From contig NZ_JAUCCU010000002.1 in assembly GCF_034675845.1 (NCBI RefSeq), forward strand, positions 372,001-436,000: a stretch of DNA of 64,000 nt, written 5' to 3'. Positions 45,384 through 54,285 of the stretch are shown here, piece after piece (positions within the stretch are counted from its first letter, which is position 1; the number at the start of each line of letters is the position of its first letter). The position numbers and the translations under genes were made by a program. The DNA comes from Castellaniella sp. (GTDB lineage: Bacteria; Pseudomonadota; Gammaproteobacteria; Burkholderiales; Burkholderiaceae_B). The notes beneath the pieces are model-generated. The model was not told the origin of the DNA, did not search any database, and saw only the letters and a program-made list of their open reading frames with translations.

Positions 45384-46856
45384 TCACATACCCAGCGCCA
45401 GCACGGTCAGGCTGAACAGCCCCCCCGACAGCAGCATGCTGGCGGGAAAGGTCAGCAGCCAAGCCAGCAGAATTGTGCGTACCGTGCCGTTGTGCAGGCC
45501 GCTGCGGTTGGCCACCATGGTGCCAGCTACCCCAGACGACAAGACCTGGGTGGTGGATACCGGCAGGCTGAACAGGTTGGCCACCCCGATGGCCCCCACG
45601 GCGGTAATCTGCGCGGCCATGCCCTGAGCGTAGGTCATGCCTTGTTTGCCGATTTTTTCGCCTACGGTAATCACCACACGCCGCCAGCCCACCATGGTGC
45701 CTATCCCCAGGGCCAGGGCGACGGCGGCAATCACCCATAGGGGAGCGTATTCGGCAGTGATGGTCAGGTCGCTGCGCAGGCGTTGCAAGTCTGCCGCTTC
45801 GGCGGCAGGCAAGACCTTCAAGCTGCCCACTTTTCTGGCAGTGTCGTCCAGACACAGCAAATAGCGGCGCATTTGCGCCCGGGCTTCAGGCGCCAGTGCG
45901 CGGTAGGTATGCACCCCGTCCAGGCTGAGGCGCACGGCTTGAATCGTGGATGGGGTATTGCTGGGGTCGCAGTGAAAATCAGGGGCCAAGGGGGTGGGGG
46001 CGCTTTGTAGCGCCAAAAAATCGCCCAGTACATTGGTATTGCGCTCATACAGGCTTTGCAGGTGTAGCGTGGCGTCGTAGGTGCGTTGGATTTGGTAGGG
46101 TGTGGCGGCGGGGTCCAGGATGAATTTGGCGGGCACGATCCCGATCAGTACCAGCATGATCAGGCCGATGCCTTTTTGTCCGTCGTTGGACCCATGCACA
46201 AAGCTGACGCTCATGGCGGACAACACCAGCACCAGACGATTCCAGAAGGGCGGGTGCTTTTTGTTGTCGATGGCACGGCGCTGTTCGGGCGTTTTATGCA
46301 TTTTCGAATCCACAAAACCCTTTTTCAGAATCAACAGCATCAGGCCGGCCACAATAAAGCCGGCTATGGGCGAAATAATCAGCGATAAACCAATATCCAG
46401 TGCTTTGTCCCAGTTGACCCCGGTGCCCAGGGGCAGGTCGCCCAGCAGGGCATTGACCACGCCTACCCCCAAAATAGCCCCAATCAAGGTGTGCGAACTG
46501 GATGATGGAATGCCCAGATACCAGGTTCCCAGGTTCCAGACGATGGCCGCCACCAGGATGGAATACACCATGGCCAGGCTACGGCCGTTTTCCAGGTTGA
46601 GCAGAACGTCGATGGGCAGTAGATGCACAATGGCATAGGCCACCCCTACACCGCCCAGCAGCACTCCCAGGAAGTTGCAGATGCCAGAAAAAAACACCGC
46701 CAGGTGGGGTGGCATGGCCTTGGTGTAGATCACGGTGGCAACGGCATTGGCCGTATCGTGAAAGCCGTTGATGAATTCAAATGCCAGGACGAGCGCCAGC
46801 GCTAGCGCCAGGCTGAACCCGACAGCCAGCGGCAGTCCGGAGAATAAGTCGAACAT
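45384..46856 (-). CDS. pit: PiT-family inorganic phosphate transporter
   Basis: A 490-residue low-affinity phosphate/metal-phosphate symporter. The duplicated family signature is visible as FINGFHDTANAVATVIYTKA at about 28-47 and SFVHGSNDGQKGIGLIMLV at about 218-236. A large soluble loop (about 245-375) separates the two helix bundles. The end GVAGTMVANRSGLHNGTVRTILLAWLL is typical of PitA. Single gene; I see no Pho box in its 90-bp upstream gap. Confidence 0.92.
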   Translation of the reverse strand: MFDLFSGLPLAVGFSLALALALVLAFEFINGFHDTANAVATVIYTKAMPPHLAVFFSGICNFLGVLLGGVGVAYAIVHLLPIDVLLNLENGRSLAMVYSILVAAIVWNLGTWYLGIPSSSSHTLIGAILGVGVVNALLGDLPLGTGVNWDKALDIGLSLIISPIAGFIVAGLMLLILKKGFVDSKMHKTPEQRRAIDNKKHPPFWNRLVLVLSAMSVSFVHGSNDGQKGIGLIMLVLIGIVPAKFILDPAATPYQIQRTYDATLHLQSLYERNTNVLGDFLALQSAPTPLAPDFHCDPSNTPSTIQAVRLSLDGVHTYRALAPEARAQMRRYLLCLDDTARKVGSLKVLPAAEAADLQRLRSDLTITAEYAPLWVIAAVALALGIGTMVGWRRVVITVGEKIGKQGMTYAQGMAAQITAVGAIGVANLFSLPVSTTQVLSSGVAGTMVANRSGLHNGTVRTILLAWLLTFPASMLLSGGLFSLTVLALGM

Positions 46857-46934
46857 AATAGGGATATGGTCAGGAGACGCGGCATTATTGCAAATTTTGC
46901 GGCGCTTGTTTTAAGGGCTTGTTGAGCGCGCTAT

Positions 46935-46955
46935 CGTGCAGCGTGCAGCGTGCAG
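46935..46955 (+). repeat. Three tandem copies of heptamer CGTGCAG
   Basis: CGTGCAG at 46935, 46942 and 46949, exactly where the autotransporter-like coding sequence begins. Seven is not a multiple of three, so copy number alters the reading frame. With three copies the frame upstream meets a TGA at 46923. Confidence 0.7.
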
Positions 46956-49378
46956 ATCAATCTGGCATCCAAAGGCAATCAGGCTGGCCAGCAGAGCAGT
47001 ATTAGCACCAGTGGGGTGCAGGCCATTGGCGTCGCCGCGCAAAGCATAGGCGGCTATGGGGGCAGTGCCGTCAAACAGGCAGGCCAAGGCGCTTCTGGCA
47101 ATGCGGCCCAGATCAATGCTGACGTGAATACCCAGATTGTCACGACTGGTGCAGATGCCATGGGCATGCTGTCCCAGTCCATTGGTGGCGGAGGCGGCCA
47201 GGGGGCAGTTGCTTCAGATATTCTGGGCAGCAATTCATCCAGCAACCCGACCCTGTCGCTGGGCTGGGGCGGTTCGGTGGGTAATGGGGGCAATGGCGGG
47301 ATCATCAACATGAACGCCGCCAATAGCAGCGTGGCTGTTTCTACGGCGGGCTATGATGCCCACGGTGTGGTGTGCAATCCATTGCAGGCGGTGGCGGGAT
47401 CTATACCACAGGCGATAATGCGCATGGAGTGATTGCTCAATCCTTGGGGGCGCCGGGTAGTTTGGGGGGATATGGCGATGGCAGCTTTGCCGGGGCCATG
47501 CACTCGTTTACGTCAGGCAGTACGGAAGAACCGCTTAACTACAGCACTGGCGTGTCCCTGGAATTGAATGGAACTGTCCAGGTGCAGGGGCAAAATTCGT
47601 GGGGTGTCTTTGCTCAGTCCTATGGTGCCCAGCGGGTGGGTAATACTTTGCCCCCGGTGGGGATTTCAGTCTCTGGTGTGGTGTCGGGCGGGCAGACGCT
47701 TGCTGGCCAGTCGCCCACCGGGGGGGCCATCTGGATCGATAGCATTAGCAGGGTGCCGGGTGGGTTGACCAATCTGGTGATCATTCAACTAGGCGGTAAA
47801 GTCAGCGGTCAGGCAGGGCTGGCCGGGATTCAGTACACGGGCGACGGGTTCACGCGGATCTCCAATCAGGGTGAGCTGGATGGCAATCTCCTGGGGCCTA
47901 CTGCCTCATCGACCGCGCTCAGTCTGTCCAATCAAGGTTCGTTTTCCGGGGCCACCCAGGTTCATGGCCATATTTTCAGTCAGGGCCAGGTGACGGTAGG
48001 TGCTGGCTTGGCTCGGGATACCTTGCGAGTGATGGGGGACTATATCCAGGACAGCCAGGGATGGTTGAATATAGGGACGGACTTTGTACCGGGTGCTGCC
48101 GATCAGTTGCAGGTAGAAGGCCGGGCCAGCCTCCAGGGCCGGGTACGTGTCCTGGCAAGTTCGCTGGTGCCTACCCGCGAACTGGGTTTCTTGCAGGCCC
48201 ATGAGCTATCCTCGGATCTGACCGCGCAAGGCAGGTCTGATCTGTTTACCTACCGTGTGCACCAATCGGGCAGTTCCTTGGGGCTGTCGGTGGATCAGGC
48301 CAGATTCCGGCAGATGACTTCGGTGTATGGTCTGGGTCAGAACCTGGGTGCAGTCAGGCAGCATTTGCAGGATATCTAGGACCGGGGCAGCAACGAAAAG
48401 CTGGGCGGCTTGTATGCGCTGCTGGATGGGGCGGCCGGTCTGGGTAGTACCCGCTATGCCAGCGCCTTGAATGATCTTTCGCCGGGCGTGTTGGCCGCGC
48501 CTGCCGCCCTGAAGACCCGCGCCATGACGTCATTTGCCGATACCCTGATGCGTTGCCCGGAACAGACAGGGCTCGGCTTGCGATCGGACCCGCAGCAGTG
48601 TACCTGGGGGCGGATCATCGGAAACACGTCGCGGGTGGATGGCAGTGGTGGCAATCCTGGTTTCAAATCCGATAGTGTTGCCTATCAGATCGGCTGGCAG
48701 CGCAGCCTTGCTCCGGCCTGGACCCTGGGGGTGGTTGGCGCCTATGAACACCAATCGATTCGCGCTGACCAACAACGCCAGCACCTGAAGGGGGATACCG
48801 GGTATTTGGGGGCCGTGACGGGCAGCTACGGTAAATTCGACAACACGCGCGATGTGGCCGTTCTGGGGCTACAGGGCAGCAGCAGTTCCCGCGTTGCATC
48901 GATCGGTCAGCGCCTGCGAGTGGATTACACCCAGGCCTTGTCCAACGCCTATATCAAGCCCTTTGTGAATCTGGATGTGGTGTATACGCGCATGCCATCG
49001 TTTAGCGAGACTGGGGCCGGGGCGGCCGACCTGTACATAGAGAGCAACCAGCAATGGTCCGCCATCCTGACCCCGGGCCTGGAAATTGGCGGGCGCTTCG
49101 AATTGAATAGCGGCTATGTGGTTCAGCCGTATGCCAGCATCGGGGTTGCGCTGGCCAGTACGGATCAATGGAATACGCGGGCGCGATTCGCGCTGGCCCC
49201 ATCCGGCACGGATATGTTTGATTCCGAGCTGAATACCGGGCGCGTGTCGGGCCAGTTGTCCGCCGGAGTGCAGGTTTCCAGCAAAAATGGTCTGGATCTC
49301 AGGTTGCAGTATGACGGACAGTTGTCCAGCCAGACCCGGAGTCATGCCGGGTCGCTGCAGGCTAGCTGGCGGTTTTGA
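46950..49378 (+). pseudogene. Decayed autotransporter (passenger fragment plus beta-barrel)
   Basis: Passenger repeats of the AIGVAAQSIGGYGG / GMLSQSIGGGGG type run from 46950. Near 47365-47372 one base is lost (the frame moves from HGVVCNP to the expected QSIAGGGG), and the new frame continues to 48376. An in-frame TAG at 48377-48379 interrupts it. Translation in the same frame then gives a complete outer-membrane beta-barrel (about 48410-49378) ending in the C-terminal aromatic SWRF. The 5' end with its signal peptide is missing. Frameshift, nonsense codon and 5' truncation together indicate a pseudogene. Confidence 0.88.
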
Positions 49379-50114
49379 GCTGAAAATCCACCTTGCCGGT
49401 ATCCAGGCGGTAGACGCCGCCGATGATTTTCAGTTTCCCGGCCTGTTGCGCCTGTCGGATGATGGCGGATTGGGTGCTCAGGCTGGCGACGTTATCCTGG
49501 ACGTTTTGGGTGATGGCGGCGTCCAGCAACTGAGTCGGATGCTGTGATTGCGCCTGTTTGACCGCCGGAGCGATGGCGTTGGCCAGGCTTTGGATGTGTC
49601 CCGGAAAATGGGTGCCCTGGGTCACGGCCTTCACGGCGGCATCTACCGCGCCGCAGCGGTCATGCCCCAATACCAGAATGACGGGCACATTCAAGACAGC
49701 CACGGCGTATTCCAGGCTGCCCAGCATGTCGTCGTTGGCGAAATTTCCCGCCACACGGGCGATGAACAGGTCGCCCCGACCGGCGTCGAAAGTGTATTCC
49801 GGGGCCACTCGGGAATCCGCACAGCCCAGGATAGCGGCATAAGGGTTCTGTCCGCCCGCCAGTGCGGCACGGTCATGGGTGAAGTTGTGCCGCAGCCTGA
49901 CGCCCGAAGCGTAGCGTTGGTTGCCTTCCATCAGCCGTTGAATGGCCGCGTCCGGAGTCAAGACGTTGTCTGGTTTCGGGGGGCTGGCGGCCCAGGCGAC
50001 AGGGCTGAGGCCGCTGAGCCCCGCTGTGGTCATCAGGGACAGCGCAGTCGTGGCGCGTAAGAAATCGCGGCGAGATGTGACTTTTGGCTGCTGACAGGAC
50101 ATGGCATCACACAT
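49362..50114 (-). CDS. Beta-carbonic anhydrase with Tat signal
   Basis: A 250-residue protein. The ATG giving MCDAMSCQQPK has AAGGA upstream, and the next residues SRRDFLRATTALSLM form a twin-arginine signal, so the enzyme is exported folded. Zinc ligands and active dyad: GCADSRVAPE (Cys, Asp, Arg) and LGHDRCGAV (His, Cys). It hydrates CO2 in the periplasm. Its 3' end overlaps the convergent autotransporter remnant by 17 bp. A longer frame upstream (36 codons) has no signal features. Confidence 0.9.
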   Translation of the reverse strand: MCDAMSCQQPKVTSRRDFLRATTALSLMTTAGLSGLSPVAWAASPPKPDNVLTPDAAIQRLMEGNQRYASGVRLRHNFTHDRAALAGGQNPYAAILGCADSRVAPEYTFDAGRGDLFIARVAGNFANDDMLGSLEYAVAVLNVPVILVLGHDRCGAVDAAVKAVTQGTHFPGHIQSLANAIAPAVKQAQSQHPTQLLDAAITQNVQDNVASLSTQSAIIRQAQQAGKLKIIGGVYRLDTGKVDFQLKTAS

Positions 50115-50337
50115 GATATTTCCTTGATGGAAGGTAAAGAGCCCTATCAGGGCTGTTTGCGACAGCGCCTCCAGGGTAGGGCTAGCGCTTGAAGCTTCTG
50201 TTTTTTCGCTTGTTTTGTCCACTGATATTTATACTGAGGCGCAGGGTAGCCCGCCTGAAAGGGATCAGGGGCTTGTCAAAACCGATGCCAAACGCGCTTA
50301 AAATAGGCCGATTTATCACCCAGACCGGATATCGCTC

Positions 50338-51024
50338 ATGTTTACCCAGGATCAACTCAAACAACAGGTCGCGCAGGCTGCGCTGGATTATGTGCTGCCA
50401 CAGTTGCAGCCTGACAGCATTCTGGGGGTGGGCACCGGCTCTACCGTGGATTTGTTCATTGATTTGCTGGCGGCGCATCGGGCTGCGTTTCATGCGGCAG
50501 TCTCCAGTTCCGAGCGCAGTACCCGCCGCCTGCAGGCGGCAGGCATTGCCGTGCTGGACCTGAACGACGTCAAAAGCATGGCTTTGTATGTGGATGGCGC
50601 AGACGAAATCGATCATCAGCTGAATATGATCAAGGGCGGGGGCGGGGCCTTGACCCGCGAAAAAATAGTCGCATCGGTCGCTGACCGCTTTGTCTGCATT
50701 GTGGATGAGTCCAAGCTGGTCGAGCAACTGGGCGGTTTTGACCTGCCCATCGAGATCATTCCATTGGCCCGCGAGGCCGTGATCCGTGAAATCCGCCAAC
50801 TGGGGGGGGGGCCGCAGTTGCGCGATGGTTTTATCACCGATAACGGCAATCAGATTCTGGATGTGGCGGGGTTGTACTACGAAAACGATCCAGCCGCCTT
50901 CGAGGCCATGCTCAATAATATTCCCGGCATTGTCTGCTGCGGCCTGTTTGCCATCTCCGGTGCCCATGTGGCCCTGGTGGCCGGTCAAAACGGCGTGTCC
51001 CGCCTGGAACTCCAGGACGACTGA
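50338..51024 (+). CDS. rpiA: Ribose-5-phosphate isomerase A
   Basis: A 228-residue enzyme of the pentose phosphate pathway. LGVGTGSTVDLFIDLL near residue 30, YVDGADEIDHQLNMIKGGGGALTREKI near 85-110 with the catalytic Asp and Glu, and a C-terminal CCGLFAISGAHVAL. A few bases after its stop begins the phoU promoter. Confidence 0.96.
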   Translation: MFTQDQLKQQVAQAALDYVLPQLQPDSILGVGTGSTVDLFIDLLAAHRAAFHAAVSSSERSTRRLQAAGIAVLDLNDVKSMALYVDGADEIDHQLNMIKGGGGALTREKIVASVADRFVCIVDESKLVEQLGGFDLPIEIIPLAREAVIREIRQLGGGPQLRDGFITDNGNQILDVAGLYYENDPAAFEAMLNNIPGIVCCGLFAISGAHVALVAGQNGVSRLELQDD

Positions 51025-51026
51025 GC

Positions 51027-51060
51027 CTGTCATTCAGTTGTCATATCCGCCTGCTATCCT
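51027..51060 (+). promoter_or_regulatory. Pho box and -10 of phoU
   Basis: CTGTCATTCAGTTGTCAT (51027-51044) is two PhoB heptamers separated by four bases, one base from ideal (CTGTCAT-N4-CTGTCAT). TATCCT at 51055-51060 follows ten bases later, the distance expected when the Pho box replaces the -35 element. It lies about 110 bp upstream of the phoU start. Confidence 0.85.
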
Positions 51061-51155
51061 GAACATCACATGGCGCCACCTTCACAATCCCTTGATGGGA
51101 TGGTACGCTGTGTCCTTGTTACATTCGCCTCGAAAGCAGGCAGTCAGAGGTCTCT

Positions 51156-51875
51156 ATGCTGGAACACACTAACAAGCAATTTCACACCGAGCTCGAAACC
51201 ACGCGCTCCATGTTCCTGCAAATGGGTGGGCTGGTCGAATCCATGGTGCTGGATGGCATCCAGGCTCTGTCCGAGGGTGAACTCCAACTGGTTGATCGGG
51301 TGCGCGAACACGAAAAACAGGTCAACCAATTCGAGGTCGACATCGACGAGCGCATCAGCCAGCTGATTGCCCGCAACCAGCCTACCGCAGGCGATTTGCG
51401 CCTGCTGCTGTCGATCTCCAAGATGCTGACCGACATGGAACGCTGTGGTGATGAGGCCGAAAAAATCGCCAAGGTCGCGCGCCGTCTGCATGAAGCCGAT
51501 TCCGCCTACGAACCCGTGGTCGAATTGCGCCACATGGCCGATGCGGTGGCCAGCATGATACGCGCCGCGCTGGATGCCTTTGCCCGCGAAGACCCCGTGG
51601 CCGCCGCCCAGGTGGTGCGCAACGACAAAGACGTGGACAAGGAATGGAAGGCTTCCTTGCGTCACATCATTACCTACATGATCGAGGACCCGCGCACGAT
51701 CTCGCATTCCATTGATTTGATCTTCATCGCCCGGGCCCTGGAACGTATCGGCGACCATGCCAAGAACATGTCCGAACGTGTCATCTACATGGTGCGCGGT
51801 GATGATGTGCGCCACACCGGGGTCAACAACACCGAACGCATGGCGCGCGGAGAACCAGCCCAGCCGCGCGACTAA
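51156..51875 (+). CDS. phoU: Phosphate signalling regulator PhoU
   Basis: A 239-residue helical protein that restrains PhoR/PhoB and the Pst transporter when phosphate is plentiful. Two PhoU repeats, each with the metal-binding ExxxD-type motif: MLTDMERCGDEAEKIA and ARALERIGDHAKNMSERVIYM. It stands alone here without pstSCAB or phoBR, but has its own PhoB site upstream and a strong terminator downstream. Confidence 0.95.
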   Translation: MLEHTNKQFHTELETTRSMFLQMGGLVESMVLDGIQALSEGELQLVDRVREHEKQVNQFEVDIDERISQLIARNQPTAGDLRLLLSISKMLTDMERCGDEAEKIAKVARRLHEADSAYEPVVELRHMADAVASMIRAALDAFAREDPVAAAQVVRNDKDVDKEWKASLRHIITYMIEDPRTISHSIDLIFIARALERIGDHAKNMSERVIYMVRGDDVRHTGVNNTERMARGEPAQPRD

Positions 51876-51886
51876 GCGTATAAGGC

Positions 51887-51932
51887 AAAACGAGGGGCGG
51901 CCACGCTTGGAAGCGTGGCCGCCCCTCGTTTT
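51887..51932. terminator. 22-bp perfect inverted repeat, bidirectional terminator
   Basis: AAAACGAGGGGCGGCCACGCTT (51887 on) is the exact reverse complement of the sequence ending at 51932. The GC-rich stem is bordered by four A on one side and four T on the other, so it can stop transcription from phoU and from yggX, which converge here. Confidence 0.92.
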
Positions 51933-51934
51933 AT

Positions 51935-52207
51935 TCAGGCACTAGGCGGAGTATAGCCCTGGGCCTCGACATCCTGATCATCAAATAAGAATGCCTGCAT
52001 GCGCTCGGCCAGGAATTTCCGCGCCTCGGGCTCGGCCAAGCTGAGGTGGTTTTCGTTGACCAGCCGGGTCTGGATATCCAGCCATTTGGCCCAGGCGTCC
52101 CGGGAGATTTCGCGCCAGATGCGCGCCCCGATTTCGCCCGGATAGGGGGGGTAGTCCAGGCCGGGGGCCTCGCGGTCCAGTTTTCGGCAATGAATCATGC
52201 GGGGCAT
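51935..52207 (-). CDS. yggX: Fe(2+)-trafficking protein YggX
   Basis: A 90-residue protein that protects iron-sulfur clusters. MPRMIHCRKLDREAPGLD matches the YggX start with its conserved Cys7; the body has YPGEIGARIWREISRDAWAKW and ends EAQGYTPPSA. A frame extension of nine codons upstream is not conserved. Lies 51 bp after rfbD, possibly co-transcribed. Confidence 0.94.
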   Translation of the reverse strand: MPRMIHCRKLDREAPGLDYPPYPGEIGARIWREISRDAWAKWLDIQTRLVNENHLSLAEPEARKFLAERMQAFLFDDQDVEAQGYTPPSA

Positions 52208-52258
52208 AGTCGTCGGATCTCGTGGTTGAATCAATCAGTGAGCAGGTATCGTCGCCGG

Positions 52259-53173
52259 TCAGGTGGCTTCGTTGCGCCAGGTATCCAGCACCTGGCCCAG
52301 GCCTATGCGCCAGTCGCGCGCTATCGGCCCTAGCAAGGTATCCAGGCGGGAACAATCCAGGCGGCTGTTGGCAGGCCGAGGCTCGGGGGATGGCCAGGCT
52401 GTGGCTTGGATGGCTTCCAGAGTAGGCACTTTTTTCAGCATATCGCGCTTCAGGGCTTGCTGAAAAATCTCCTGGGCAAAACCATGCCAGCTGACATCCG
52501 GTGCGCCACTGCAATGGTATAGGCCCCCGGGGGTATCCAGGCCGGGGGTGTGCAATCGCAGGGCCAATTGGTGCAGGGCTTGCGCCAGATGACCGGCCCA
52601 GGTGGGGCCGCCGACCTGATCATCGATTACCTGCAGATGGTCGCGTTGAGCGCCCAGGCGCAGCATGGTGCGCACGAAATTTCCGCCCCAGGCGCTGAAC
52701 ACCCAGCTGGTGCGTAGAATCAGGGCATCGGGGGCATGCTGCAAAATGGCTTGCTCGCCCAGGAGTTTGCTGCGGCCATACGTGTTCAAGGGGGCCGGGG
52801 TGTCGTCCACGCGATAGGGCCGGTCCAGGGTGCCATCGAATACATAATCCGTGGACACATGCAACAAGTGCATGCGGCGGGCAGCACAGTGTCGGGCCAG
52901 CAGGGCGGGAGCATGGGCGTTGATGGCCATCGCGGCGTCGGGCTCGGTGGCGGCGCGGTCTACTGCCGTGTAGGCTGCGGCATTGATCAGGCAGTCCGCC
53001 GGGTGCTGGTCGAGCCAGCGGGCCACGGCAGCGTCGTCTGTGATGTCCAGATGTTCGCGGTCGGTGAACGCATAGGTGATGTGGCTGGCCTGAGACGCGG
53101 CCAGCGTCTGCAGCGAGTGGCCCAACTGGCCGTTGGCGCCGGTCACCAGAATATGCAAGGGTGTTTTGGTCAT
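52259..53173 (-). CDS. rfbD: dTDP-4-dehydrorhamnose reductase
   Basis: A 304-residue NADPH-dependent reductase, last step of dTDP-L-rhamnose synthesis. ILVTGANGQLGHSL at the N-terminus, NAAAYTAVDRAATEPD, HVSTDYVFDG, and catalytic YGRSK. Follows rfbB by 15 bp. rfbA and rfbC are not adjacent. Confidence 0.94.
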   Translation of the reverse strand: MTKTPLHILVTGANGQLGHSLQTLAASQASHITYAFTDREHLDITDDAAVARWLDQHPADCLINAAAYTAVDRAATEPDAAMAINAHAPALLARHCAARRMHLLHVSTDYVFDGTLDRPYRVDDTPAPLNTYGRSKLLGEQAILQHAPDALILRTSWVFSAWGGNFVRTMLRLGAQRDHLQVIDDQVGGPTWAGHLAQALHQLALRLHTPGLDTPGGLYHCSGAPDVSWHGFAQEIFQQALKRDMLKKVPTLEAIQATAWPSPEPRPANSRLDCSRLDTLLGPIARDWRIGLGQVLDTWRNEAT

Positions 53174-53188
53174 AAAAGATTCCGGAAA

Positions 53189-54253
53189 TCAGGACACCAG
53201 GCCCAGGCGTTGGCGCTGGTAGCTGCCATCCTGGACATTGCGGCACCAATCGTGGTTGGCCAGGTACCACAGCACGGTTTTGCGCAGCCCGCTGGTAAAG
53301 GTTTCCTGCGGGGTCCAGCCCAGTTCGTGTTGGATTTTGCTGGCGTCGATGGCGTAGCGCAAATCGTGGCCTGGCCGATCCGTGACATGGGTGATCAGGT
53401 CGCGGTAATGCGTCACGCCGGCGGGGTGCTGGGGGGCCAGTTCTTCCAGCAGGTCGCAGATGGCGTGCACCACCTCGATGTTGCGCTGTTCATTATGGCC
53501 GCCGATGTTGTAGGTCTCACCCGGAACGCCGGTTTCCAGGACGCGCAGCAGGGCACAGGCATGGTCTTCGACGTAGAGCCAATCGCGGACCTGCAGGCCC
53601 TGGCCGTAGACCGGCAATGGCTTACCTTCCAGGGCATTCAGGATGACCAGCGGAATCAGCTTTTCCGGGAAATGGTAGGGGCCATAATTGTTTGAACAGT
53701 TCGTCACCAGCACAGGCAGCCCATAGGTGCGTTGCCAGGCTCGCACCAGATGGTCCGATCCGGCCTTGCTGGCCGAGTAGGGTGAGCTGGGTGCGTAAGG
53801 CGTGGTTTCAGTGAACAGGTCGTCAGTGCCGTCCAGGTCGCCGTAGACCTCGTTGGTGGAGATATGGTGCAGGCGGAACGCCGATTTTGCGGCGTCATCC
53901 AGTGTGTTCCAGTATTGGCGGGTGGCTTCCAGCAGCGTATAGGTGCCCACCATATTTGTCTGGATGAAGGCCGAAGGCCCCTCAATCGAGCGATCCACGT
54001 GGGATTCGGCAGCCAGGTGCATGACCGCGTCCGGGCGGTGTCGGCTAAAGACCCCGGCCATCCCGGCGGCATCGCAAATATCCAGGTGTTCGAAGGCATA
54101 GCGCGGGCTGTCGGCAATCGGCGACAAGGATTCCAGGTTGCCAGCGTAGGTCAGCTTATCGACATTGACGACGGTATGTTCCGTCTGCTTGATCAGATGA
54201 CGAATCAGGGCCGAGCCGATAAAGCCCGCGCCGCCCGTAACTAGGATTTTCAT
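53189..54253 (-). CDS. rfbB: dTDP-glucose 4,6-dehydratase
   Basis: A 354-residue SDR-type enzyme, second step of dTDP-rhamnose synthesis. NAD motif MKILVTGGAGFIGSALIRH, HLAAESHVDRSIEGP, HISTNEVYGDL with the catalytic acid pair region, and YSASKAGSDHL with the catalytic Tyr/Lys. The product feeds rfbD for O-antigen or exopolysaccharide. Confidence 0.96.
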   Translation of the reverse strand: MKILVTGGAGFIGSALIRHLIKQTEHTVVNVDKLTYAGNLESLSPIADSPRYAFEHLDICDAAGMAGVFSRHRPDAVMHLAAESHVDRSIEGPSAFIQTNMVGTYTLLEATRQYWNTLDDAAKSAFRLHHISTNEVYGDLDGTDDLFTETTPYAPSSPYSASKAGSDHLVRAWQRTYGLPVLVTNCSNNYGPYHFPEKLIPLVILNALEGKPLPVYGQGLQVRDWLYVEDHACALLRVLETGVPGETYNIGGHNEQRNIEVVHAICDLLEELAPQHPAGVTHYRDLITHVTDRPGHDLRYAIDASKIQHELGWTPQETFTSGLRKTVLWYLANHDWCRNVQDGSYQRQRLGLVS

Positions 54254-54285
54254 CGTGGGGTTCTCGTGCGAATAACAGGAATGGT

